The position numbers and the translations under genes are program-made. From the NCBI GenBank assembly GCA_047974135.1, contig JBKECC010000027.1:1-14736 (forward strand): a stretch of DNA of 14,736 nucleotides, given 5' to 3'. The notes under the pieces were generated by a model. It saw only the letters and a list, made by a program, of their open reading frames with translations. It searched no databases and had not been told where the DNA came from. Source of the stretch: JAIRQK01 sp047974135. GTDB taxonomy: Bacteria; Campylobacterota; Campylobacteria; Campylobacterales; Campylobacteraceae. Positions 6,134 through 12,957 of the stretch are shown here, piece after piece; position 1 is the first letter of the stretch; every line of letters begins with the position of its first letter.

Positions 6134-7324
6134 TTAAGATTTTATAACATCCTTTTTTATAAGCAAACAAGCAAGTGAGAAGATGATACAAACTGTAAAT
6201 TCTATGCCCAAAATAGAAACCGTGCCATTGCTTATTAGTCCAGATACAAGGGTGATTAAAAAAGCTAGAGTCATTTGTATAGTCCCAAACAAAGATGAAG
6301 CAGAACCGCTATTTTTGATAAAAGGAGTGATGGCAAGCTCTGTTGTCACTGGAAATAAAATACCAACAAAGATAAGATAAATAAACAAAATAACCAAAAC
6401 AAGATTCATCGATGAGGTAAAAATCATAACTAAATACATAATGATACCAACTACAACCATTGAGAAAAGCGACTTTTTGACTATATCGGTTGGTATTATG
6501 TATTTTGATAAGACGCTAACCAAGTAAGAGCCAAACATAAGCCCAAGAGCGTTTGTGGCAAAGATAAGACTAAACATCCCACCAGAATATCCAGCTTTTT
6601 CCATAATCAAAAAAGGTCCATTTGATACATAAATCATCAATGCACCGTTTATAATGCCTGCTATGATTGAGTATGTTAAAAATTTTCTTACTTTTAAAAT
6701 CTCAAAATAAGATGCAAACATACTCTCTTTTTTTTGAGAATTTAAACTAAAATTCTTTGTTTCAGGCAAAAAGAAAAGTGTTAAAACAAATAAAATCACA
6801 CCAAGAGTTGCCATAGCTAAAAACAACATTTCCCATTTTTTAGCAAATGACAATATAAGATTTCCAAAGACAGGAGCTATGATGGGAGCAACTCCTACAA
6901 TCATGGCAAGCAAACTATATATTTTAAGTGTCAAACTTTTATCAAAATAGTCTGTGACGATGGCGCGAGATATAACTATGCCACCACAACCACCAACTGC
7001 TTGAACGAACCTTAATACCCAAAGAGCTTCAACTGAAGTTACAAACATACAACCAATAGAAGCTACTACAAATATAAATAAAGAGATAAGTATAGGCTTT
7101 TTACGACCTAGTTTATCCGCTAAAGGCCCCCAAATGAGTTGTCCAACGGCGAAACCACCCAAAAATGTTGCAAGTGAAATCTGTATAGATGCAACATCGG
7201 TTTTAAGTGCATCAGCCATGATGATAAAACCTGGCAAATATGTATCGATGCTAAGTGGTTCAAGGGCTGTTAAAAGCGCTAAAATCAAAACTACGATTAA
7301 TCCAGATATACTCAAACTTCTCAC
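6134..7324 (-). CDS. Bcr/CflA-family multidrug efflux transporter (MFS)
   Basis: This inner-membrane proton-driven drug exporter has 396 residues and about twelve membrane helices, the normal size for the Bcr/CflA (DHA1) group. Visible signatures are the first-helix motif EPLSIDTYLPGF (typical Bcr D-x-YLP), the MFS loop motif A as GPLADKLGRKKP (66-77), and the helix-5 type motif AVGGCGGIVISRAIVTDYF near residues 109-127. The start is GTG (codon 7324-7322), with TAGGAG placed about 6 bp upstream. The - strand TATAAA at 7351-7356 is a plausible -10. It is transcribed divergently from a damaged TetR-family regulator that would normally control it, so it may be constitutively expressed. The exported drug cannot be told from the sequence. 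Confidence 0.9.
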   Translation of the reverse strand: MRSLSISGLIVVLILALLTALEPLSIDTYLPGFIIMADALKTDVASIQISLATFLGGFAVGQLIWGPLADKLGRKKPILISLFIFVVASIGCMFVTSVEALWVLRFVQAVGGCGGIVISRAIVTDYFDKSLTLKIYSLLAMIVGVAPIIAPVFGNLILSFAKKWEMLFLAMATLGVILFVLTLFFLPETKNFSLNSQKKESMFASYFEILKVRKFLTYSIIAGIINGALMIYVSNGPFLIMEKAGYSGGMFSLIFATNALGLMFGSYLVSVLSKYIIPTDIVKKSLFSMVVVGIIMYLVMIFTSSMNLVLVILFIYLIFVGILFPVTTELAITPFIKNSGSASSLFGTIQMTLAFLITLVSGLISNGTVSILGIEFTVCIIFSLACLLIKKDVIKS

Positions 7325-7350
7325 GATAAACTCCTAAAATTTTTACGATA

Positions 7351-7426
7351 TTTATAAAGTGATATACTTTCAAATATACGTTTTAAAACAAGGCGCGGAT
7401 TATAGCATAATATAAATACGTTCATA
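7351..7426. promoter_or_regulatory. Divergent promoter region between the efflux gene and the TetR remnant
   Basis: Leftward -10 candidate TATAAA (- strand, 7351-7356) and rightward -10 candidates TATAGC/TATAAA around 7401-7416 face away from each other. Between them are the perfect 10-bp palindrome GTTTTAAAAC (7380-7389) and two direct copies of ATACGTT (7376-7382 and 7416-7422) exactly 40 bp apart. These could be remnants of the TetR operator, but a clean long palindrome is missing. Confidence 0.4.
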
Positions 7427-7453
7427 TTGAAAAAATGTTACAAAAGGATTAAC

Positions 7454-7987
7454 ATGGGAAGAAGCAAAACTCTAGATAGGAACAAAGTTTTAGAGGCAGA
7501 TGAGAGTATCTTGGAAACTGACGGATTATAAAATCTGAGTATATCGTCTGTTGCTAAGGCTTATGGCGTTACAAATGGTGGAATTCAGTACGCTTTTAAA
7601 GACAAAGAGGGGCTTTTGGTAGCTGTGATATAAAGATGGTACAACGAAATTGATGAAGCAGTTGAGAAAAAATTACCAAGAAATTATAAACTTGAAGATA
7701 AGATGATGATGTGTGTAAAGCTTATGCAAAAAGATGAAACCATTGGCTCGCAAAAAATACCTTTTATGCTCTCAACACTCATACAACAAAAAAATCAAGC
7801 AGAGAAGATAAGCAAATGGTATGGTGATTATTTTAATTTAAAAGACGATAGTGAGCAAATACAAAAGTTAAAACTTGCATTTTTGGCTACCGAAGGAGCT
7901 ATGCTTTTACGAAAATTTGGCTTTTTGAAGATGACAAATAAAGAGTGGAAAGAGATTTTCTCAAATATAGATAAATACTTGCTCTAA
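7454..7987 (+). pseudogene. TetR/AcrR-family transcriptional regulator, broken by two in-frame TAA codons
   Basis: One reading frame of 178 codons runs from ATG 7454 (AAAGGATT upstream) to TAA 7985-7987. It is interrupted by TAA at 7529-7531 (codon 26) and 7631-7633 (codon 60). The product is plainly TetR-like: MGRSKTLDRNKVLEAD, then the helix-turn-helix LSISSVAKAYGVTNGGIQYAFKDKEGLL (residues 28-55), then a helical ligand domain to KYLL. Glu fits both stop positions (DGL-E-N and VI-E-RW), so each could be a single GAA-to-TAA change. No frameshift exists, so decay appears recent. An intact stretch from ATG 7703 encodes only the C-terminal 94 residues and lacks the DNA-binding part. It lies divergent from the efflux gene, the classical arrangement for its local repressor. 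Stop-codon readthrough is an alternative that I think unlikely. Confidence 0.85.
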
Positions 7988-7992
7988 TTTCT

Positions 7993-8020
7993 AAAATATC
8001 TTTACATGTAAAGATATTTT
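7993..8020. terminator. Bidirectional terminator centred on TTTACATGTAAA
   Basis: A perfect 28-bp palindrome has arms AAAATATCTTTACA (7993-8006) and its complement at 8007-8020. The core 12-bp palindrome is at 8001-8012. It lies between the end of the TetR remnant and the end of the first M20 peptidase gene, which converge here. Confidence 0.75.
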
Positions 8021-9398
8021 ATATAAAGAAGACCTTGTGTAAGGAGGAATTACACAAGGCTTTTGTGATTTTTATTAACTCTCTTTTAATTAGAAGAGGT
8101 TCAGTAACACCATCTAATCCAGCCAAACCAAGTGCTAAAAGAAGTGCATTTTGAGCACCTTTGTAAGCATCTTTGTTTTCATAATACTCATCAAGTGAGT
8201 GAGAAGCTTTGCACACACCACCTTTTCCAACTGTAAGAGCTGGAATGCCAAGAGATACAGGTATATTTGCATCCGTGCTTGCACTCACAAGAGTAGATTT
8301 TACATCCACTTCTCTTTGTGATATTAGAGCTGCTTGAAGGATTGGAGAGTCGTTTGTAACAGAACCAGCTGGTCTGTCACCTATCTTTTTTTTCTCAACC
8401 GTGATTTTTGGTTCTATGTTCCATCTGTCATTTTCTTCTACAACGCTTTTATCTATGGCGTCTAGTATCTGTTTTTCAAGTTTTAAAAGTTCTTTTGCAT
8501 CTGTTGAGCGCATATCAATTTTCATAGTAGCAGTTTGAGATATAGCACCTATTGCTGTACCACCTTCTATGATGCCAACTGAAAATGTAGTTTTTGGATC
8601 TTTTGGTACTTGAATGTTGCTTATCTTATCCAAAGCACGACCAAGAGCATGGATTGGATTTGGCACCTGTCCAAATTGTCCATAGCTATGGCCTCCTGGA
8701 CCTTTAAAAGTTACTTCGTAATGATAGCTTCCAACTGCTGTGCTGATTATACGTCCAAGCGTACTGCCATCTATCGCAAAAAAGCCATCTATGTTTTTGT
8801 TATCTCTAAAAAATGCTTTCACACCTCTTAAATCGCCTTCACCTTCTTCGCCAACATCTGCTATAAAGATGATATCGCCTTTGGTTTTTATTTTGTTGTC
8901 TTGCATGATTTTTAACATGCTAAACATTGTAGCAACGCCTCTTGCATTATCTGTAATGCCAGGAGCATAGTATCTATCTCCTTTTTGTACTACTGTAACA
9001 TTTGTACCTTCTGGAAAAACACTATCTATATGTGCTGATACAACAAGCACAGGTCCATTTCCACTGCCTTTTCTTGTTGCTATTACATTTCCTTCAGTAT
9101 CGATGTAAGCGTTGTTTAAACCTAATTCTTGAAAGCGTTTTATAGCATACTTGGCTCTTTTTTCTTCTTTAAATGGTGGAGCTGGGATTTCTGTGATGGT
9201 TATAGTCTCTTTCAACGCTCTTTCATCATCTTTTTTGATATCTTCTAAGGATTTCTTAACGATATCTTGACTTAAAATTATTTTGTATAGCGCGTCAATT
9301 TTTGTGTCAATCTGATATTCGCTTTGAGCCAAAGAGGCTATAGGTAAAAGGCAGGCAACTATAGAGGTTGCAAGCAACTTTTTTACATGCTTATTCAT
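8019..9398 (-). CDS. Exported M20-family metallopeptidase, copy 1 (C-terminally extended)
   Basis: The 459-residue protein has a signal peptide (about residues 1-24, ending ASLAQ) and the full M20 dizinc set: H123 and D125 (AHID), bridging D150 (TDNARG), E184-E185 (GEEGEGDLRG), D210 (AIDG) and H400 (ASHSLDE). H237 (GGHSYG) lies in the dimerisation domain. It should act in the periplasm as an amino- or carboxy-dipeptidase or deacylase; the substrate is unknown. The start is fixed by AAGGAG before ATG 9398, a context shared with the two paralogues. It is about 20 residues longer than they are: where they end with EPILIKK-stop, this copy reads IKRELIKITK and ends HKVFFI, using codons that include the terminator hairpin at 8033-8059. 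A one-base shift there would give TAA-TAA, so the extension probably reflects a recent indel. Confidence 0.92.
   Translation of the reverse strand: MNKHVKKLLATSIVACLLPIASLAQSEYQIDTKIDALYKIILSQDIVKKSLEDIKKDDERALKETITITEIPAPPFKEEKRAKYAIKRFQELGLNNAYIDTEGNVIATRKGSGNGPVLVVSAHIDSVFPEGTNVTVVQKGDRYYAPGITDNARGVATMFSMLKIMQDNKIKTKGDIIFIADVGEEGEGDLRGVKAFFRDNKNIDGFFAIDGSTLGRIISTAVGSYHYEVTFKGPGGHSYGQFGQVPNPIHALGRALDKISNIQVPKDPKTTFSVGIIEGGTAIGAISQTATMKIDMRSTDAKELLKLEKQILDAIDKSVVEENDRWNIEPKITVEKKKIGDRPAGSVTNDSPILQAALISQREVDVKSTLVSASTDANIPVSLGIPALTVGKGGVCKASHSLDEYYENKDAYKGAQNALLLALGLAGLDGVTEPLLIKRELIKITKALCNSSLHKVFFI
8033..8059 (-). terminator. Hairpin inside the 3' end of M20 copy 1
   Basis: A perfect 10-bp stem (CCTTGTGTAA at 8033-8042 with TTACACAAGG at 8050-8059) has a 7-nt loop. 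On the - strand it is followed by TCTTCTTTATATAAAA. It looks like the gene's original terminator, now overlapped by the extended reading frame. A second palindrome follows at 7993-8020. Confidence 0.65.
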
Positions 9399-9422
9399 AA
9401 ATTCTCCTTGTGTTTGATGTTT

Positions 9423-9461
9423 AATAAAATAAACAAGATTTACATTGGCAACATAAGTTGC
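9423..9461 (-). promoter_or_regulatory. Promoter and inverted repeat of M20 copy 1
   Basis: GCAAC-ATAA-GTTGC (9448-9461) is an inverted repeat whose near edge lies 50 bp upstream of the ATG. On the - strand it overlaps a -35-like TTGCCA, followed about 17 bp later by TTTATT as possible -10. The equivalent repeat is at the same place before the other two copies. The rest of the 311-bp gap (9399-9709) is AT-rich with no gene. Confidence 0.5.
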
Positions 9462-9669
9462 ACCTTGGATTTTTTTATGTTTTATTGCAATATAAAATAA
9501 AAATCAGACCAATCTATCCCTGAATTTTATCATTATAATAATAATTTGTCAATAAGATAATCAATTTTTATTAATCTAATAATTATGTATTAAATAATAT
9601 CGTAGTTATATTTTATATTTGAATCGTTACGCAAATAGAAAGATTTTATAGAGAAAAATAGTAGAAAAT

Positions 9670-9700
9670 TACAGTTAAAGTAAGCCTTACTTTAACTGTA
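9670..9700 (-). terminator. Terminator of M20 copy 2
   Basis: A perfect 14-bp stem (9670-9683 with 9687-9700) has a GCC apex; the core is ACAGTTAAAGTAA. On the - strand it is followed by ATTTTCTACTATTTTTC. It lies 9 bp past the stop of copy 2 and does not use the TTTACATGTAAA element. Confidence 0.8.
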
Positions 9701-9709
9701 TGTATAAAA

Positions 9710-11029
9710 TTATTTTTTAGTTAAAACAGGCTCAGTAACTCCATCTAACCCAACTAAACCAAGTGTTAAAAGTAGGGCATTTTGAGCTGCCAAATAAGCG
9801 TTTTTATGTATATAAGACTCTTTTAGAGAGTGAGCACCTTTTGAAATTCCACCTTTTGATATAGTGATAGAAGGAATACCAAGAGATACAGGAACATTTG
9901 AATCTGTACTTGAAGATGCAAATTTTGGCTCAATACCAAGTTGTGCCAAAGAAGCAACGGCAGCTTGAACTATAGGCGCATCAGTAGTTACAGAACCAGC
10001 TGGTCTATCGCCTATCATCTTTTTCTCAACTGTTAATTTTACTTCAGTATCCCATCTTTTATTCTCTTCTTCTACGCCTTTATCGATTGCATCTAAGATT
10101 TGTTTCTCAAGAGCTAGCAATTCTTTCATATCTGATGAACGCATATCAACTTTCATAGTTGCAACATCAGGGATTGCATTTACACTTGTTCCTCCACTAA
10201 CTATAGTTACGAAAAATGTAGTTTTAGGATCTTTTGGAACTTGTATATCGCTTATCTTATCAATAGCACGACCCATAGCATGAATTGGATTTAGCACTTG
10301 ACCAAAATGTCCATAACTATGTCCACCAGTACCTTTAAAGATTATCTCATATCTGTGGCTTCCAACAGCTGTATTTACTATGCCACCCTCCACACTACTA
10401 TCTATAGCTAAAAATCCATCAACATTTTTGTTATCTCTAAAAAATGCCTTCATTCCTCTTAGGTCGCCTTCGCCTTCTTCTCCAACGTTTGCAACAAAGA
10501 TAACATCACCTTTTGTTTTTATTTTATTATCTTGCATAATTTTTAACATGCTGAACATTGTTGTAACACCTCTTGCATTATCTGTTACACCAGCACCAAA
10601 GTATTCATCACCCTTTTTTGTTACTGTAACATTTGTGCCTTCTTTAAAAACACTATCAATATGAGCTGCTATTACAAGAGTAGGGCCATTTCCGCTGCCT
10701 TTTCTAACTGCAATCACATTTCCTTCTTTGTCGATGTAAGCGTTACTTAGTCCAAGCTCTTTAAAGCGCTTTAGCGAATACTCGGCTCTCTTTTCTTCTT
10801 TAAAAGGAGGTGATGGGATTTCTGTTACTACGATTAACTCTTGCAACGCTCTATCTTCATCTTTTTTTAAATCTTCCAAAGATTTTTTAACAACCTCTTG
10901 TTTTGAGAGTGTTTGGTAAACCGCTTCGATACTTGGACTAACTTTATCTGCGCTTTGAGAAAATGCAGAAATTGGCAAAAGGCACGCAACAACTGATGCT
11001 GAGAGCAACTTAGTGATATGCTTGTTCAT
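9710..11029 (-). CDS. Exported M20-family metallopeptidase, copy 2
   Basis: The 439-residue protein has a signal peptide (residues 1-25, ending SAFSQ) and intact predicted dizinc residues: H123/D125 (AHIDSVF), D150 (TDNARG), E184-E185 (GEEGEGD), D210 (AIDS) and H400 (KGAHSLKES). H237 lies in the lid/dimerisation domain. It is a periplasmic peptidase or deacylase of the ArgE/DapE/PepT superfamily with unknown substrate. Start ATG 11029 follows CAAGGAGAATTT, identical before copy 3. The N-terminal 38 residues and the stretch from about 220 to 320 are closest to copy 3, while the catalytic segment around 60-205 is more divergent from both siblings (for example FGAGVTDNARGVTT). It is a separate transcription unit with its own promoter and terminator. 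Confidence 0.92.
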   Translation of the reverse strand: MNKHITKLLSASVVACLLPISAFSQSADKVSPSIEAVYQTLSKQEVVKKSLEDLKKDEDRALQELIVVTEIPSPPFKEEKRAEYSLKRFKELGLSNAYIDKEGNVIAVRKGSGNGPTLVIAAHIDSVFKEGTNVTVTKKGDEYFGAGVTDNARGVTTMFSMLKIMQDNKIKTKGDVIFVANVGEEGEGDLRGMKAFFRDNKNVDGFLAIDSSVEGGIVNTAVGSHRYEIIFKGTGGHSYGHFGQVLNPIHAMGRAIDKISDIQVPKDPKTTFFVTIVSGGTSVNAIPDVATMKVDMRSSDMKELLALEKQILDAIDKGVEEENKRWDTEVKLTVEKKMIGDRPAGSVTTDAPIVQAAVASLAQLGIEPKFASSSTDSNVPVSLGIPSITISKGGISKGAHSLKESYIHKNAYLAAQNALLLTLGLVGLDGVTEPVLTKK

Positions 11030-11051
11030 AAATTCTCCTTGATTTTAGTTC

Positions 11052-11089
11052 TATAAAAAGAACAATTTTGTAGATTGGCAATGTATTGC
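11052..11089 (-). promoter_or_regulatory. Promoter and inverted repeat of M20 copy 2
   Basis: GCAAT-GT-ATTGC (11078-11089) is an inverted repeat starting 49 bp upstream of the ATG. It overlaps a - strand -35-like TTGCCA (11076-11081), with TTTATA (11052-11057) 18 bp downstream as -10. The - strand stretch AGTGTTTAGTTGCAAT just upstream is shared almost exactly with copy 3. The remaining part of the 313-bp gap is AT-rich with no gene. Confidence 0.5.
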
Positions 11090-11282
11090 AACTAAACACT
11101 TTTATGACAATGTCACAGTTATAAAATATGACTATATTTAAAATTATATAATTAAAAAAATATTTTAAAATAGTTTTAGTGATTAAAAAAGATACAATAA
11201 ATTGATTTGTTTTTAATATATGAAAGATTTTTTTATGTATATTTAATAATTAAAAAATGATTCTGTTATCTCAAATAAGAGC

Positions 11283-11322
11283 AGAAGTCTTACATGTAAA
11301 AGGGGGATTATGTAAGACTTCT
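11283..11322 (-). terminator. Terminator of M20 copy 3
   Basis: A perfect 13-bp stem (AGAAGTCTTACAT at 11283-11295 with its complement at 11310-11322) has a 14-nt loop. The left arm and loop contain CTTACATGTAAA (11289-11300), a one-mismatch copy of the window's recurrent palindrome, here only partly paired. A smaller hairpin (11324-11330 with 11341-11347) overlaps the stop codon. Confidence 0.7.
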
Positions 11323-11342
11323 CAATAGTTTTTATGAAATAA

Positions 11343-12659
11343 CTATTTTTTAATCAAAATAGGTTCAGTAACTCCATCTAAGCCAACTAAACCAAGTGTT
11401 AAAAGTAGAGCATTTTGAGTTGCAAGATATCCATCTTTGTTCTCATAAGATTCACTTAGTGAATGCCCAGCTTTAGCAATACCGCCTTTGCCGATAGTTA
11501 TAGCAGGAACTCCAAGTGAAACAGGAAGATTTGAGTCTGTACTTGAAGCTGAAAATTTTGGTTTTATATTTAATTCATTTAGTGAAGCAATCGCTGCTTG
11601 AACTATAGGAGCTTCAACTGTAACAGAGCCCGCAGGTCTGTCGCCTATTAACTTTTTCTCGACTGTAATCTTTGGTTCAACATTCCATCTTTTATTCTCT
11701 TCTTCTACGCCTTTATCTATTGCACTTAAGATTTGTTTTTCTACTGCTAAAAGCTCTTTCATGTCTGATGAACGCATGTCAACCTTCATAGTTGCAACAT
11801 CTGGTATAGCGTTAATGCTATCTCCACCACCAACTATAGTTACGAAAAATGTAGTCTTAGGCTCTTTTGGAACTTGTATATCGCTTATCTTATCAATAGC
11901 GCGACCCATAGCGTGGATAGGATTTAGTACTTGGCTAAAGTGCCCATAACTATGTCCACCAACGCCTTTAAAGATTATCTCATATCTGTGGCTTCCAACT
12001 GCTGTATTTACGATATTTCCCATGCCACCATCTATTGATATAAAGCCATCTATGTTTTTGTTATCTCTAAAAAATGCTTTCACACCTCTTAAATCGCCTT
12101 CGCCTTCTTCGCCAACGTTAGCTATAAAGATGATATCGCCTTTAGTTTTGATTTTGTTGTCTTGCATGATTTTAAGTAAGCTGAACATTGCAGCAACACC
12201 TCTTGCATTATCTGCTATGCCAGGTGCGTAGTACACATCACCCTTTTTTGTTACTGTAACATTTGTACCTTCAGAAAAAACGCTATCTATATGAGCTGAG
12301 ATAACAAGAGTAGGGCCATTTCCGCTACCTTTTCTAGTTGCAATCGCATTTCCTTCTTTGTCAATATAAGCATTGCTTAGACCTAATTCTTTAAAGCGTT
12401 TTACCGAATACTCGGCTCTTTTTTCTTCTTTAAATGGTGGAGCTGGGATTTCTGTAACAGTTATCTGCTCTTTTAATGTTCTCTCATCATCTTTTTTTAA
12501 ATCTTCTAAAGATTTTTTCACAATCTCTTGTTTTGAGAGTTTTTGATAAATCGCTTCAACGCTTGGGCTTACTTTGTCTGCGCTTTGAGAAAATGCAGAA
12601 ATTGGCAAAAGGCATGCAACAACTGATGTTGCGAGCAACTTGGTGATGTGCTTGTTCAT
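11343..12659 (-). CDS. Exported M20-family metallopeptidase, copy 3
   Basis: The 438-residue protein has a signal peptide (residues 1-25, ending SAFSQ) and complete M20 metal residues: H123/D125, D150 (ADNARG), E184-E185 (GEEGEGD), D210 (SIDG) and H399 (KAGHSLSES). One residue is deleted near 212-215 (GGMGNIV) compared with the other copies. The signal peptide and residues from about 220 onward follow copy 2 (SHRYEIIFKG, NAIPDVATMKVDMRSSDMK). Residues about 57-205 follow copy 1 (KKDDER, TEIPAPPF, YYAPGI, GDIIFIA). This is a mosaic pattern consistent with gene conversion. It is a separate unit, and its promoter region is shared with the divergent aldehyde dehydrogenase gene. Substrate is unknown. 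Confidence 0.92.
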   Translation of the reverse strand: MNKHITKLLATSVVACLLPISAFSQSADKVSPSVEAIYQKLSKQEIVKKSLEDLKKDDERTLKEQITVTEIPAPPFKEEKRAEYSVKRFKELGLSNAYIDKEGNAIATRKGSGNGPTLVISAHIDSVFSEGTNVTVTKKGDVYYAPGIADNARGVAAMFSLLKIMQDNKIKTKGDIIFIANVGEEGEGDLRGVKAFFRDNKNIDGFISIDGGMGNIVNTAVGSHRYEIIFKGVGGHSYGHFSQVLNPIHAMGRAIDKISDIQVPKEPKTTFFVTIVGGGDSINAIPDVATMKVDMRSSDMKELLAVEKQILSAIDKGVEEENKRWNVEPKITVEKKLIGDRPAGSVTVEAPIVQAAIASLNELNIKPKFSASSTDSNLPVSLGVPAITIGKGGIAKAGHSLSESYENKDGYLATQNALLLTLGLVGLDGVTEPILIKK

Positions 12660-12688
12660 AAATTCTCCTTGTAAGAAGTACTCATAAA

Positions 12689-12727
12689 GTTAGAGTAACT
12701 ATATAGCTTAGCAATCAAATGATTGCA
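12689..12727 (-). promoter_or_regulatory. Promoter and inverted repeat of M20 copy 3
   Basis: GCAATCA-AA-TGATTGC (12711-12717 and 12720-12726) is the longest of the three promoter inverted repeats and starts 52 bp before the ATG. On the - strand TTGCAA at its far edge can serve as -35, with TATATA 17 bp downstream as -10. The gap 12660-12957 otherwise holds AT-rich DNA and the rightward aldehyde dehydrogenase promoter. Confidence 0.5.
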
Positions 12728-12917
12728 ACTCAACACTCTTTGAACCATTTTAAATTTACAAATAGAAATAAGCAGGATAAATTTTATCTTGGAAGTATAT
12801 AACCCAAAAAAGATTTTAAAAAGACTTTTAATAATAAATAATAATATAAATTATTAAATTATTTTTAATATTATAATTGAAAAAATTTCCTTTTGGATGA
12901 AATTAATAGTTTTTGAT

Positions 12918-12923
12918 TATAAT
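12918..12923 (+). promoter_or_regulatory. -10 box of the aldehyde dehydrogenase gene
   Basis: TATAAT preceded by GAT lies 34 bp before the ATG, a normal distance for a short leader. AAAAAGG at 12944-12950 is the ribosome binding site. No convincing -35 is seen, which is common in Campylobacterota. Confidence 0.55.
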
Positions 12924-12957
12924 AAAAAAGAAATTTAACCATTAAAAAGGTTTTTGA

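Noticed and set aside
7380..7389. GTTTTAAAAC as a possible CRISPR repeat piece.
   Set aside because: It is a single copy with no repeat-spacer periodicity. It is simply a short palindrome in the divergent promoter region.
7703..7987. A stand-alone 94-residue gene.
   Set aside because: It is the in-frame C-terminal remainder of the TetR regulator after the second stop. No ribosome binding site precedes the ATG in the normal place.
10380..10664. Open frame on the + strand opposite M20 copy 2, with similar frames opposite copies 1 (8740-8970) and 3 (12022-12231).
   Set aside because: They recur only because the M20 genes are homologous. They have no ribosome binding site and lie fully antisense to strongly supported coding sequence.
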